17,772 nucleotides of DNA, taken from an uncultured Bacilli bacterium. GTDB lineage: Bacteria > Bacillota_I > Bacilli_A > RF39 > UBA660. Every line of letters begins with the position of its first letter. Position 1 is the stretch's first letter. This document shows, piece after piece, positions 6,398 to 13,494 of this stretch. The notes under the pieces are model-generated. The model saw only the letters and a list, made by a program, of their open reading frames with translations, did not search any database and was not told the DNA's origin. Position numbers and translations under genes: made by a program. Location of the stretch: contig CAPQQE010000022.1 of the NCBI GenBank assembly GCA_948687865.1, positions 1 through 17,772 on the forward strand, read 5' to 3'.

Positions 6398-6434
6398 AAA
6401 AAATAACCTAGTACATAAAATTTGTACTAAGTTA
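6398..6434 (-). terminator. Intrinsic terminator after the 7739-6460 genes
   Basis: On the minus strand, an 11-bp stem TAACTTAGTAC/GTACTAGGTTA (one G-U) with a 9-nt loop is followed by TTTTTT. It closes the long unit that begins at the AAA+ ATPase gene, just before the promoter at 6347-6380. Confidence 0.8.
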
Positions 6435-6459
6435 CCATCTACAGCTTGTAATTTGTGTT

Positions 6460-6570
6460 TTACTTATTCTTTAATATTTCTAAATAATTATCTGCTTATT
6501 CTCTTGTTTTAAAAATAATGATATTTTTATTCATTTTGTATTTTTCTAGCAATTCATATAATTGAACCAT
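6460..6570 (-). pseudogene. Tiny ORF with an in-frame stop, overlapping the end of 6554-7393
   Basis: An ATG at 6570 opens MVQLYELLEKYKMNKN followed by IIIFKTRE, then TAA at 6496-6498, then ADNYLEILKNK and a second TAA at 6460-6462. The 24 codons plus the 11 codons after the stop read like one continuous small protein (compare '..FKTREEADnYLe.Lkn'), so a sense codon such as CAA, GAA or AAA probably mutated to TAA. It overlaps the preceding gene by 17 nt in another frame. There is no strong ribosome binding site, so translation may depend on coupling. Confidence 0.4.
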
Positions 6571-7393
6571 TTTCTTTAAGGGCATTCCATAAATCATCAT
6601 CTTCAAATTCATTATCTGGCTCAAAATGTTTTAATAATATATCTAAATTTTTCCTTACAAAATCACATATTTGGTCAAAATCTTCTTTTGAAAGCTTATT
6701 TTTTCCTATAATTACTCTTGGATTTTCTTCTAATGTAATGCTAAATCTATCTATATATTTATTTTTAGTATTTGAAACACGAATTCTAGGTAAATCATTA
6801 TGAACACGGACATTACTACTTTTAGATCTATTCTTTTCTGGATATATGTTAGTTTTTAATCCTGTTCTACGTTCAGTAAGTACTGTAGAATACCATCCCC
6901 AATTATCACAATCATCTAGAGTTGCTTCCCTGAAAGTTTTTATATTTAATGGCGTTTTTCCAACTTTAATTTCATTCCAATAATTTTCTGTTGGTATTTC
7001 TAGATCTCCTTTTACAATTCTACTTAATAAATCATATTCTGAATCTTCTTCAATTACTCCATTATATTTTTCTATGTCTTTTTCAAGGTATTCAAATGTA
7101 AACAATTCTTTATTTCCCCACTGATTGTTATTCATCTCATAGAATGAAATTAAAGCATATTTATTTTCAAAATATTTTTCTCCATTAAATTTTCTTGGTA
7201 GCCATCTCACAACATATATTCTATCTGTATTGTCGTCTATGTAACCTTCTCCTTCTTCTAAATTATGCTTTAACTTTACAATATCTCCAATTTTAAATTT
7301 TTCACTTGCCTCTTCCTCTAAATCTTCTGGATATAATTCAACACTATGTTTTGTATCTGTCAAACTATTTTTATATCGATATTCATACATCAT
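6554..7393 (-). CDS. Hypothetical protein, probably the C-terminal part of a frameshifted 395-residue gene
   Basis: I cannot name this gene. The 279-residue frame contains KFKIGDIVKLKHNLEEGEGYI (about 33-53), typical of a small SH3-like 'GDiVkl' barrel. A C-terminal region follows at about 205-265 (YIDRFSITLEENPRVIIG, then LSKEDFDQICDFVRKNLDILL). The frame has no stop for 41 codons upstream of the ATG at 7393 and reads IDDLEYAENFDIDYDAYHKE, joining the frame of 7512-7739 if one G is removed at 7520-7522. The ATG does have AAGGAG 11 nt upstream, so internal initiation is possible, but these bases also encode EGD of the longer frame. Confidence 0.7.
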   Translation of the reverse strand: MMYEYRYKNSLTDTKHSVELYPEDLEEEASEKFKIGDIVKLKHNLEEGEGYIDDNTDRIYVVRWLPRKFNGEKYFENKYALISFYEMNNNQWGNKELFTFEYLEKDIEKYNGVIEEDSEYDLLSRIVKGDLEIPTENYWNEIKVGKTPLNIKTFREATLDDCDNWGWYSTVLTERRTGLKTNIYPEKNRSKSSNVRVHNDLPRIRVSNTKNKYIDRFSITLEENPRVIIGKNKLSKEDFDQICDFVRKNLDILLKHFEPDNEFEDDDLWNALKENGSII

Positions 7394-7511
7394 ATATAAA
7401 ATATCTCCTTCATAATTTAAATGATATACCTTATGTGTAGGTTCTAATTTATTATATTCTTCTTTATGATAAGCATCATAATCAATATCAAAGTTTTCTG
7501 CATATTCTAAA

Positions 7512-7739
7512 TCATCTATCCCGTGTTATTGTAAATAAATAATCTAGTTTTTCTTTTTCTATCATTTCATCAAATGCCATGTTTTCTTCTTGTTCTACTT
7601 GTTTTATTCTTTCTTTTAAGTTATTTATGCCTTGCTCTTTTGCTTTTGCAAAACTACTATATATATTACAATAAGAGTTTGCATCAAGAAGTTTAGAACC
7701 ATAGTCATACATATCAACTTGTAACAAATATAACTTCAT
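7512..7739 (-). CDS. N-terminal part of the same frameshifted gene
   Basis: These 75 residues begin MKLYLLQVDMYDYGSKLLDA and look like the first strand-helix unit of a small alpha/beta domain of the kind found at the start of ICE accessory proteins (YodL-like in appearance, low confidence). They end LDYLFTITRDR and TGA. Removing one base from the GGG at 7520-7522 gives FTITRIDDLEYAENF and continues without stop through 6554. I therefore read 6554-7739 as one ancestral gene of about 395 codons with a 1-nt insertion or a sequencing error. It lies in the AAA+ operon. Confidence 0.65.
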   Translation of the reverse strand: MKLYLLQVDMYDYGSKLLDANSYCNIYSSFAKAKEQGINNLKERIKQVEQEENMAFDEMIEKEKLDYLFTITRDR

Positions 7740-7782
7740 TTTATCATTTTTCCCTTCTTTACTTATTCTATTAGTAACAATA

Positions 7783-8217
7783 TTAATTCAATATTATAAT
7801 TCTTATATCTTTCTTTTCTTTTAAATCTCTACTTTTGGCAACAATCTCTTGCATTGAGTTTTCTAATGTATCATCTATATAAATTTCTTTTTTTGAAAGT
7901 GTTTCTATTATTTTTTTAAGTTTCTCCCATTCTTCACTATTTATTTGCCCACTTTCTATTTTTCTATAATCAATATTTGAATAATTAGATAAGATTTTAT
8001 TTATAATTTGTTTTTTATTTACCCTTGAACTAAAAATTGCAATTGGATTATTTATTTTTTGTAACACATTAGAAATGGCATTCAAAGCTACATCTTTTGT
8101 ATAATCCTTTAAATTTAATATAACTAATTCTTCTCTACCTGCCTTTTTTGTACTTTCGTCTATGTTTGAGATTTCTACTAAAAATTTATTTATATCACTA
8201 ATTTCTTTTATTTCCAT
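7783..8217 (-). CDS. Degenerate, truncated DnaB-like helicase domain
   Basis: This 144-residue protein follows the first half of the DnaB helicase RecA fold. ELVILNLKDYTKDVALNAI matches 'dLiilaArPsmGKTafAlni', NNPIAIFSSRVNKKQI matches 'kPVaiFSLEMskeQl', and IESGQINSEEW matches 'irtGqlddedW'. KKEIYIDDTLENSMQEIVAK matches 'l....iyIdD.sglt..ei..kaR', and it ends IRIIILN exactly where Walker B (DYLQ) should follow. The P-loop GKT is replaced by TKD and the catalytic Glu of FSLEM by Arg, so it cannot be an active helicase. The codons after the stop do not encode the missing half. It may be a remnant, or a protein that binds replication proteins. It lies fourth from the end of the AAA+ unit, 49 nt after 8267-9148. 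Confidence 0.68.
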   Translation of the reverse strand: MEIKEISDINKFLVEISNIDESTKKAGREELVILNLKDYTKDVALNAISNVLQKINNPIAIFSSRVNKKQIINKILSNYSNIDYRKIESGQINSEEWEKLKKIIETLSKKEIYIDDTLENSMQEIVAKSRDLKEKKDIRIIILN

Positions 8218-8266
8218 TGTAATTTTTCTCTTTCTCTATATTACTTTGATACTAACTTTTACACTA

Positions 8267-9148
8267 CTACTTTCTACTTGTTTCAATATTAATAACTTCC
8301 CATTTTCTATTAAATATCACTTTACAATAAGCATATTCATCAGAAAAATAATGTTTTTCTATTATTATTGGTATATCTCCAAATTGATTTTGAGATTTTA
8401 TTGGGGGTTCTTTTTTTAATGCTTCTATTGTTTCTTCAATTGTCATATAACCATTTCTGTTTAAAATATTTAACTCATCTTCTGGAAAATATATGCTATA
8501 AAAATAGATTGAATTAGGGCTAGCAAAAGAGTCAAAATCAAGCATTTCATTATTATCTTTCATAAACTCTTCTACTGCTTTCTTTTCTCTTGCGAAATCC
8601 ACTTTATTTGATTGTTCTTTTTCTCTTTTTAGAAGATATTTATCAGAAGCAAGTTCAAATTCTGAATCTATAATTGCTATTTCAAAGGGCATATCCATCA
8701 TCAAATAAATCGTATCTTCTGTTATTCTTTTACAAATATACACATCTGTATTTGATGTGCCTATATCTGTATATTTGTAAAAAACATTATATTTATCATA
8801 TTGCTTTAAATCTTGGTCCAATAAAAATAGGTCTTGAATGCATATATGTTGTTTATTATCTATTAATTTTGTAATCGTTTCTCTTTCTTTTATTGGTATT
8901 CTGCCTTCTGGATCATAGTCATATTCTAATAACTTATTATCACAATATTCTTTATTTAATTCTAATCTAAATTTTAATACACTCTTTTCATTAAACCTAC
9001 CACCTGTCAAAATGGTATCTATTTCAAATTTCCTGATTGCTTTTCTTTCTATGATTGCTGTGTCTAAGTTTGAAAACCATAAAGCTAAATGTTCAAACTT
9101 CTTACTTTTCAATATATCTTGATTTATTTTTTGCATTACATAACTCAT
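8267..9148 (-). CDS. Hypothetical 293-residue protein of the AAA+ operon
   Basis: I do not recognise this gene. It encodes a soluble mixed alpha/beta protein with no membrane segment. The N-terminal 90 residues carry FEIDTILTGGRFNEKSVLKF. A middle part at about 120-175 (VYICKRITEDTIYLMMD, then FEIAIIDSEFELA) looks like antiparallel strands. The C-terminal 60 residues contain IPIIIEKHYFSDEYAYCKVIFN. It lies 25 nt downstream of the AAA+ ATPase gene, so it is probably a functional partner, perhaps a substrate or adaptor. ATG start with GAAGGG upstream. Confidence 0.72.
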   Translation of the reverse strand: MSYVMQKINQDILKSKKFEHLALWFSNLDTAIIERKAIRKFEIDTILTGGRFNEKSVLKFRLELNKEYCDNKLLEYDYDPEGRIPIKERETITKLIDNKQHICIQDLFLLDQDLKQYDKYNVFYKYTDIGTSNTDVYICKRITEDTIYLMMDMPFEIAIIDSEFELASDKYLLKREKEQSNKVDFAREKKAVEEFMKDNNEMLDFDSFASPNSIYFYSIYFPEDELNILNRNGYMTIEETIEALKKEPPIKSQNQFGDIPIIIEKHYFSDEYAYCKVIFNRKWEVINIETSRK

Positions 9149-9173
9149 TTTCTATACATCCCTTCTTTATTTT

Positions 9174-10787
9174 TTATCCACCGAATCCTATTCTTTTTTT
9201 ATTCTCTACAGTTTTAATTTTATCTACCACATTTTTTATGTCTTGTGGTATTATTGTATATAAATCATCACTATCTTTTTCTTTGATTCGCACAGCTTGT
9301 TCAAATTTTATCTTTTCTACTAGATTTCTTACTAAACGACCATTTCCAAAATTTTCTTTTTTTAATTTTACTTCGTTTTCAAAATACTGGGTTACAATTT
9401 CTTTACAACCTTTTTCTAATTTAAGAAAATCTTCTTTAAGTTGTTCTAAAAATATCTCATATAATTCTTCTACATTATAATCTGGAAAATCTATAAAAAA
9501 TTGTATTCTGCTTTTGAAACCTGAATTCGCACTAATCAGTCTTTCCATTTCTTCTGGATAACCTGCTAATATAACACACAAATCTTCTCTATGATTTTCC
9601 ATTTCTTTTATTAATGTTGCTATACATTCATAGCCATAGTCATTCCTTCGTCCATCTGAGCCTTGTATTAGTGAATATGCTTCATCTATAAACAATACAC
9701 CACCTATTGCTTGCTCAATAACCTTTTTTGTTTTTGCTGCTGTATGTCCTACATATTCACCAATTAAGTCTTCTCGACCAACTTCTACAAAAATTTTTTT
9801 AGTGCTTAATATTTCATTTTCTGCAAATATATCGCCGATTATTCTTGCTACAGTAGATTTTCCTGTACCAGGATTTCCACTCATACACATGTGTAGCATA
9901 GTTCTTCCTTGCCCGCCTCGTTCCAAATCTACTTCAACGTAGCTTAATATTTTCTTTATTTGTTCTTTTACATCATTTAATCCAATTAAAGAATTTAATT
10001 GGCGTAATCCATGTTCGGATTTTTTTTCTGTTTTAGGATTATCCCATTTAAACAATATATCGTCTAAATCAAAACAATCTGTATTTATTTCTTTTAATTC
10101 TCGTTTATTGGCTTTAATACAAGCTCTAATAAGTGTTTTATCCAATTCTATCATTGAATTTTTTGCAATAGATTTTATTATCCAATCTTCTAAATTTATT
10201 TTTAAACCATTTTGTTTTGCTACATTGTTTATATATTGTATCTTTTCTTCTTGCGTAGGCTCTATTATATTTAGTTCCCAATAAAAGTTTCTTTGTAACA
10301 TTTCTAGTGTGTTATCTTTATCTCTTTTTGACATTAATTTTGAATCTTTTATTATAACAACAAATATGCAATTTGGATTCTTTTTAATGATTGATTCTAA
10401 TTTTCTATCAATCTTATTTTCATCATCTATAATATAAAGTTTATTTTTCTCAAATCCAGTATTTTTTAAAGTATATAAATCAGTAATAATTGTTATTTTA
10501 TCATCTTTTATTATGTCTTCTTTTATCAATATTTTACTAATTATCTCAACTTCTTTTTCATAATCTTTAGAATCGTTATCACAGAACAGTATAATATTAT
10601 CATTTCCTATATTTATCTTATTTTCTTTTTTTAGTCTAATATATTCTACATACTCTTTTAGTTTATTTCTAAAAAAAGTTACACCATAACACTTATCTAA
10701 ACTTTTTAAAATATCTTCTGTAGTTTCTTCTTTCTTTATTATACTATGTTTTTCTAAATTTTCCATTTTAATTCCAATTCCCTTCAC
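9174..10787 (-). CDS. AAA+ ATPase of the SpoVK/CbbX type with a degenerate N-terminal P-loop-like domain
   Basis: The C-terminal half (from about residue 265, LNSLIGLNDVKEQIKKIL) is a complete AAA+ module: Walker A GNPGTGKST at about 304-312, Walker B GVLFIDEAYSL at about 362-372, sensor 1 in VILAGYPEEMERL, arginine-finger region SRIQF, sensor 2 GNGRLVRNLVEKI. This is the CbxX/CfqX/SpoVK subfamily, hexameric remodellers of protein complexes. The N-terminal half (about 60-230) keeps the outline of another P-loop domain (IILFCDND, KLYIIDDEN, then a lid-like helical part) but has no GKT/S. The GTG at 10787 opens the frame; ATG at 10766 (MENLEKH) is an equally likely start. It leads a unit with 8267-9148 and 7783-8217, under the promoter at 10816-10844. 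Confidence 0.9.
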   Translation of the reverse strand: MKGIGIKMENLEKHSIIKKEETTEDILKSLDKCYGVTFFRNKLKEYVEYIRLKKENKINIGNDNIILFCDNDSKDYEKEVEIISKILIKEDIIKDDKITIITDLYTLKNTGFEKNKLYIIDDENKIDRKLESIIKKNPNCIFVVIIKDSKLMSKRDKDNTLEMLQRNFYWELNIIEPTQEEKIQYINNVAKQNGLKINLEDWIIKSIAKNSMIELDKTLIRACIKANKRELKEINTDCFDLDDILFKWDNPKTEKKSEHGLRQLNSLIGLNDVKEQIKKILSYVEVDLERGGQGRTMLHMCMSGNPGTGKSTVARIIGDIFAENEILSTKKIFVEVGREDLIGEYVGHTAAKTKKVIEQAIGGVLFIDEAYSLIQGSDGRRNDYGYECIATLIKEMENHREDLCVILAGYPEEMERLISANSGFKSRIQFFIDFPDYNVEELYEIFLEQLKEDFLKLEKGCKEIVTQYFENEVKLKKENFGNGRLVRNLVEKIKFEQAVRIKEKDSDDLYTIIPQDIKNVVDKIKTVENKKRIGFGG

Positions 10788-10793
10788 AATTTT

Positions 10794-10832
10794 AAAAAAT
10801 CCTATCTACATTATTAGTATATAGGATTTTTT
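10794..10832 (-). terminator. Near-symmetrical (bidirectional) terminator between the WYL and AAA+ genes
   Basis: AAAAAATCCTAT is matched by ATAGGATTTTTT across a 15-nt interior with extra pairs, so both strands have a stem followed by TTTTTT. On the minus strand it ends the DUF2779-WYL operon 55 nt after its last stop. The -10 box of the next promoter lies inside it. Confidence 0.75.
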
Positions 10833-10844
10833 ATTCATTGTAAA
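10816..10844 (-). promoter_or_regulatory. Promoter of the AAA+ operon, nested in the terminator
   Basis: Minus strand: -35 TTTACA (10839-10844), 17-nt spacer, -10 TATACT (10816-10821), five of six consensus bases each. The transcript would start in or just after the hairpin loop at about 10809, so it carries only one arm of the terminator and is not stopped by it. Confidence 0.6.
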
Positions 10845-10849
10845 ATGTA

Positions 10850-10866
10850 TTGGTCATATTATGTAT
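10850..10866 (-). promoter_or_regulatory. Putative operator, copy 2 of a shared 17-bp motif
   Basis: The minus strand reads ATACATAATATGACCAA, 5 nt upstream of the -35 box. The copy at 15044-15060, in front of the DUF2779 operon, matches at 15 of 17 positions and has the same 5-nt spacing. The likely ligand is the WYL regulator encoded next to it (inference). Confidence 0.55.
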
Positions 10867-10887
10867 TTATGTTACATTTAATTCTAT

Positions 10888-11865
10888 TTAATATCTTTTT
10901 AGTATTTCTTTTAAATTATTTTTTAATTCTTCTCGAATTGATGTTGGTTCTAAAACTTCCACATAATTCAAATATTGCATAATCCACATTTTTAGTCCTT
11001 TAGGACAAACATATAATTTCACTTTAAAATGATTATCATCTATTTTTTGAATTTCTATATTGGTTCCGAATTTTTCTATTACAGCATCTAATATTAACAT
11101 ATCACATTTTAACTCTATTACTGCTCTCTCTCCACCAAACATATATACAGAACTTTGTACAAAATCTTTAATTGATTGATTAGTTTTAACATTTGGTATT
11201 TCAGTTGATTTAATATTTTTAATTCTATCTAATCTAAAATATGATAATTCATTAAATTTTTCGTTATATGCTATTAAGTAATAAAATTCATTTTCGCAAA
11301 GAATAGCATATGGACTTACTCTTTTTGTTTTTTCTAGTTTTAATTTTTTATTGATATCATATTTATAATATTCAAATTCAACTTTTGTTTTAGATTTTAT
11401 GCTATTTGATAATACTTCTATGTTATTTAATACATCTTTGTTTATTGTCTTTATATTTTTGCTGTATACTTCTATGTTTTCTGTTTCGTTAATTGTTTCT
11501 TGTTCATATATACTTAATAAACCTTTTAATTTTTCTGCTATTTCAACTGAAAATGCCTCTTCCATAAATTTTGAATAATGTAGTAAATCTATCATCATTT
11601 TTATTTCACTAAATTCAAAATCTTTTGTTCTTAAATAGTAACCTTGTCTATTTTCTTTAAATGTTTCTATGTCTATATCTAATTTCTCTATTAGCACTCT
11701 TATATTTCTTCTTATCGTTCTATCTTCTATTTCTTCATTAAATTCTTCTTTTACATATTTTATAATATCTTTTACACTTAAAATATGATTCACATCTGAA
11801 TACTTCTTTAGAACATCATAAATATAAATTATATTTCCTAAATTTGTATGTAATTTATCCTTCAT
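10888..11865 (-). CDS. WYL-domain transcriptional regulator
   Basis: This 325-residue protein has the standard WYL regulator layout. The N-terminal winged helix is at about residues 8-70 (YDVLKKYSDVNHILSVKDI, then EIEDRTIRRNIRVLIEKLD). The WYL domain lies at about 150-225 (KVEFEYYKY, VSPYAILCENEFYYLIAYN, LSYFRLDRIKNI), and a C-terminal WCX-like region follows (VIEKFGTNIEI, MWIMQYLNYVEVLEP). WYL proteins sense ligands such as nucleic acid and often repress phage-defence operons (BrxR and CapW are named examples). It is the third gene after DUF2779 and the PUA-like gene and precedes the AAA+ operon, so it is well placed to control both. The start is ATG with GAGG 8 nt upstream; no clear private promoter lies in the 74-nt gap before it. 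Confidence 0.92.
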   Translation of the reverse strand: MKDKLHTNLGNIIYIYDVLKKYSDVNHILSVKDIIKYVKEEFNEEIEDRTIRRNIRVLIEKLDIDIETFKENRQGYYLRTKDFEFSEIKMMIDLLHYSKFMEEAFSVEIAEKLKGLLSIYEQETINETENIEVYSKNIKTINKDVLNNIEVLSNSIKSKTKVEFEYYKYDINKKLKLEKTKRVSPYAILCENEFYYLIAYNEKFNELSYFRLDRIKNIKSTEIPNVKTNQSIKDFVQSSVYMFGGERAVIELKCDMLILDAVIEKFGTNIEIQKIDDNHFKVKLYVCPKGLKMWIMQYLNYVEVLEPTSIREELKNNLKEILKRY

Positions 11866-11939
11866 TTATTTTTCCTCTTTTATTGTAATTACTATATACC
11901 CTAATGTTTTCTATTTCATTTTTTGTATAAGTCCATAAG

Positions 11940-13493
11940 TTAAACTCCTATTATTTCTTCTACTATAGGTCTTACTTCATCTATAATATTTGTTATTTCA
12001 TTCTCTGCACTTTCAATAATAAAACATTTAAATTCGTTATTATAATAAAAATGGGCTTCTTCTCCATTAACTTTGTAAAAAAACTCAATACTATCTATTC
12101 TATTTTTTGCAATTTCAATTTCATTAGCACAAGAGTATTCTTTTAATGAGGTATGTAAAATTTTTCCGTCATCATCAAAAAAATGCACTTTAAATATCTT
12201 TTTTCCATTTAAATGTTCATTGTATTTATGCATTGACCAACCATTATATTTACTATTACATCGAGAAACTTTAATGTTTATCTCTTCATTGCTATTGTTC
12301 TTAAATTCAGTTCTATAATATTCCTTATTATTTAGAAAAGGGAAATAATTAATATTATCTATTAAACAATCATATAATTCATTTTGTTGTATTTTTTCTA
12401 CTTTAGCATCTTCTTCAACTTCATTACCATATTCATTAATACCTGAAAAAAGATATATTTTCTTAAATAAGTCTTTTTGCTTTAAGTATTCTGAATACTC
12501 AATTTTACATATATTTTTTACTTGACAAGTTATATTTTTCTCATTAACATTATTTTTATCTTTTAAATAAAATTCATACATAGGTTCACTAATTTTACAA
12601 TGTGATGGCAATAAAACTAAATTTTTATTATTTTCCTTATCTAAAATGTATAAATATACTAAATCTTCTAATTCATCTGGATTCAATGAACATCCAAAAT
12701 TGTTCTCATTTAATACTATTGGTGGTATTTTTATATTTGGTTTTTTTCTATTTTTTTTCTTTTCTTGATATAACTTTAATGCTAATAATTTTATTTTATC
12801 ATTTGTACTAGATATAGTATTTTGATTTCTTTGAGAAAATCTACCTATTATATCTGATAATATTTCATTTCTTTTCAATGGAACCCATTCATCAACCTCA
12901 CATCTCCAACTAAATCCATTAGATTCGCATTCTTTCAATATTTCTTTTTCTTCTTTCTCTTTTTTAAAAAATTTTTTTCCATCTCTTACTTGTCCTATTA
13001 AATATATGCCATTTTTCAATCTAGTTATGATTATATCACCTTCTTCAACTTTAAAAAAACTGTTAATTGCTCTTTTTAATCCATTGTTTTCACTATCAGC
13101 TATTTCATTTTCTTTATTTTCGTCTTTAGGGGTAATTTTGTTATATACTTTTTGATAAATATCTTGGATATATTTATCTTTAAATTCTACTTTATCAAAT
13201 ATATTATACTTTTTTATTTTTTCAAAAACTTTTTTTCTTAACTCCTCTGACAATTCTCCATCGCTAATTTCTACATCATCAAAAATATCTTCGAGCCTTT
13301 TCATTTTATTATTTTTTTCATCATAATCATTGCTCCATCCAATTCCAAAAATTTTGTTCTTAAAGCAAAAATTTTGATAATCATTAACTAAGTTCTTATT
13401 ATTTTTATCTTTAGAAGTAAATGGTAACATTTGGACTAACCAACAATTTTTTACTTGCCTTGAATCAATAACTTCTATATTTTTTATATTCAT
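11940..13493 (-). CDS. PUA/EVE-like domain protein with a possible Mrr-like nuclease half
   Basis: This 517-residue protein is not confidently named. The first 200 residues hold a pattern seen in PUA/EVE-like base-reader domains: CWLVQMLPF, FGIGWSND at about 46-53, then AINSFFKVEEGDIIITRL and GIYLIGQVRDG at about 140-168, with WRCEVDEWVPL after it. The middle has NPDELEDLVYLYIL (about 268), MYEFYLKD and ITCQVKN (about 320-327). A helix-strand-(E)-QxK order like this is found in Mrr-type PD-(D/E)xK restriction endonucleases, with Q in the QxK form. The last 150 residues look beta-rich. The start overlaps the end of DUF2779: its GGAGGAAAATAA gives the last codons there and the ribosome binding site here. 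It may recognise and cut modified or foreign DNA (inference). Confidence 0.7.
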   Translation of the reverse strand: MNIKNIEVIDSRQVKNCWLVQMLPFTSKDKNNKNLVNDYQNFCFKNKIFGIGWSNDYDEKNNKMKRLEDIFDDVEISDGELSEELRKKVFEKIKKYNIFDKVEFKDKYIQDIYQKVYNKITPKDENKENEIADSENNGLKRAINSFFKVEEGDIIITRLKNGIYLIGQVRDGKKFFKKEKEEKEILKECESNGFSWRCEVDEWVPLKRNEILSDIIGRFSQRNQNTISSTNDKIKLLALKLYQEKKKNRKKPNIKIPPIVLNENNFGCSLNPDELEDLVYLYILDKENNKNLVLLPSHCKISEPMYEFYLKDKNNVNEKNITCQVKNICKIEYSEYLKQKDLFKKIYLFSGINEYGNEVEEDAKVEKIQQNELYDCLIDNINYFPFLNNKEYYRTEFKNNSNEEINIKVSRCNSKYNGWSMHKYNEHLNGKKIFKVHFFDDDGKILHTSLKEYSCANEIEIAKNRIDSIEFFYKVNGEEAHFYYNNEFKCFIIESAENEITNIIDEVRPIVEEIIGV

Positions 13494-13494
13494 T

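Noticed and set aside
9055..9480. Plus-strand frame of 141 codons
   Set aside because: It is antisense to the conserved C-terminal AAA+ region and the next gene, and is made of Phe/Ser/Leu-rich low-complexity sequence.
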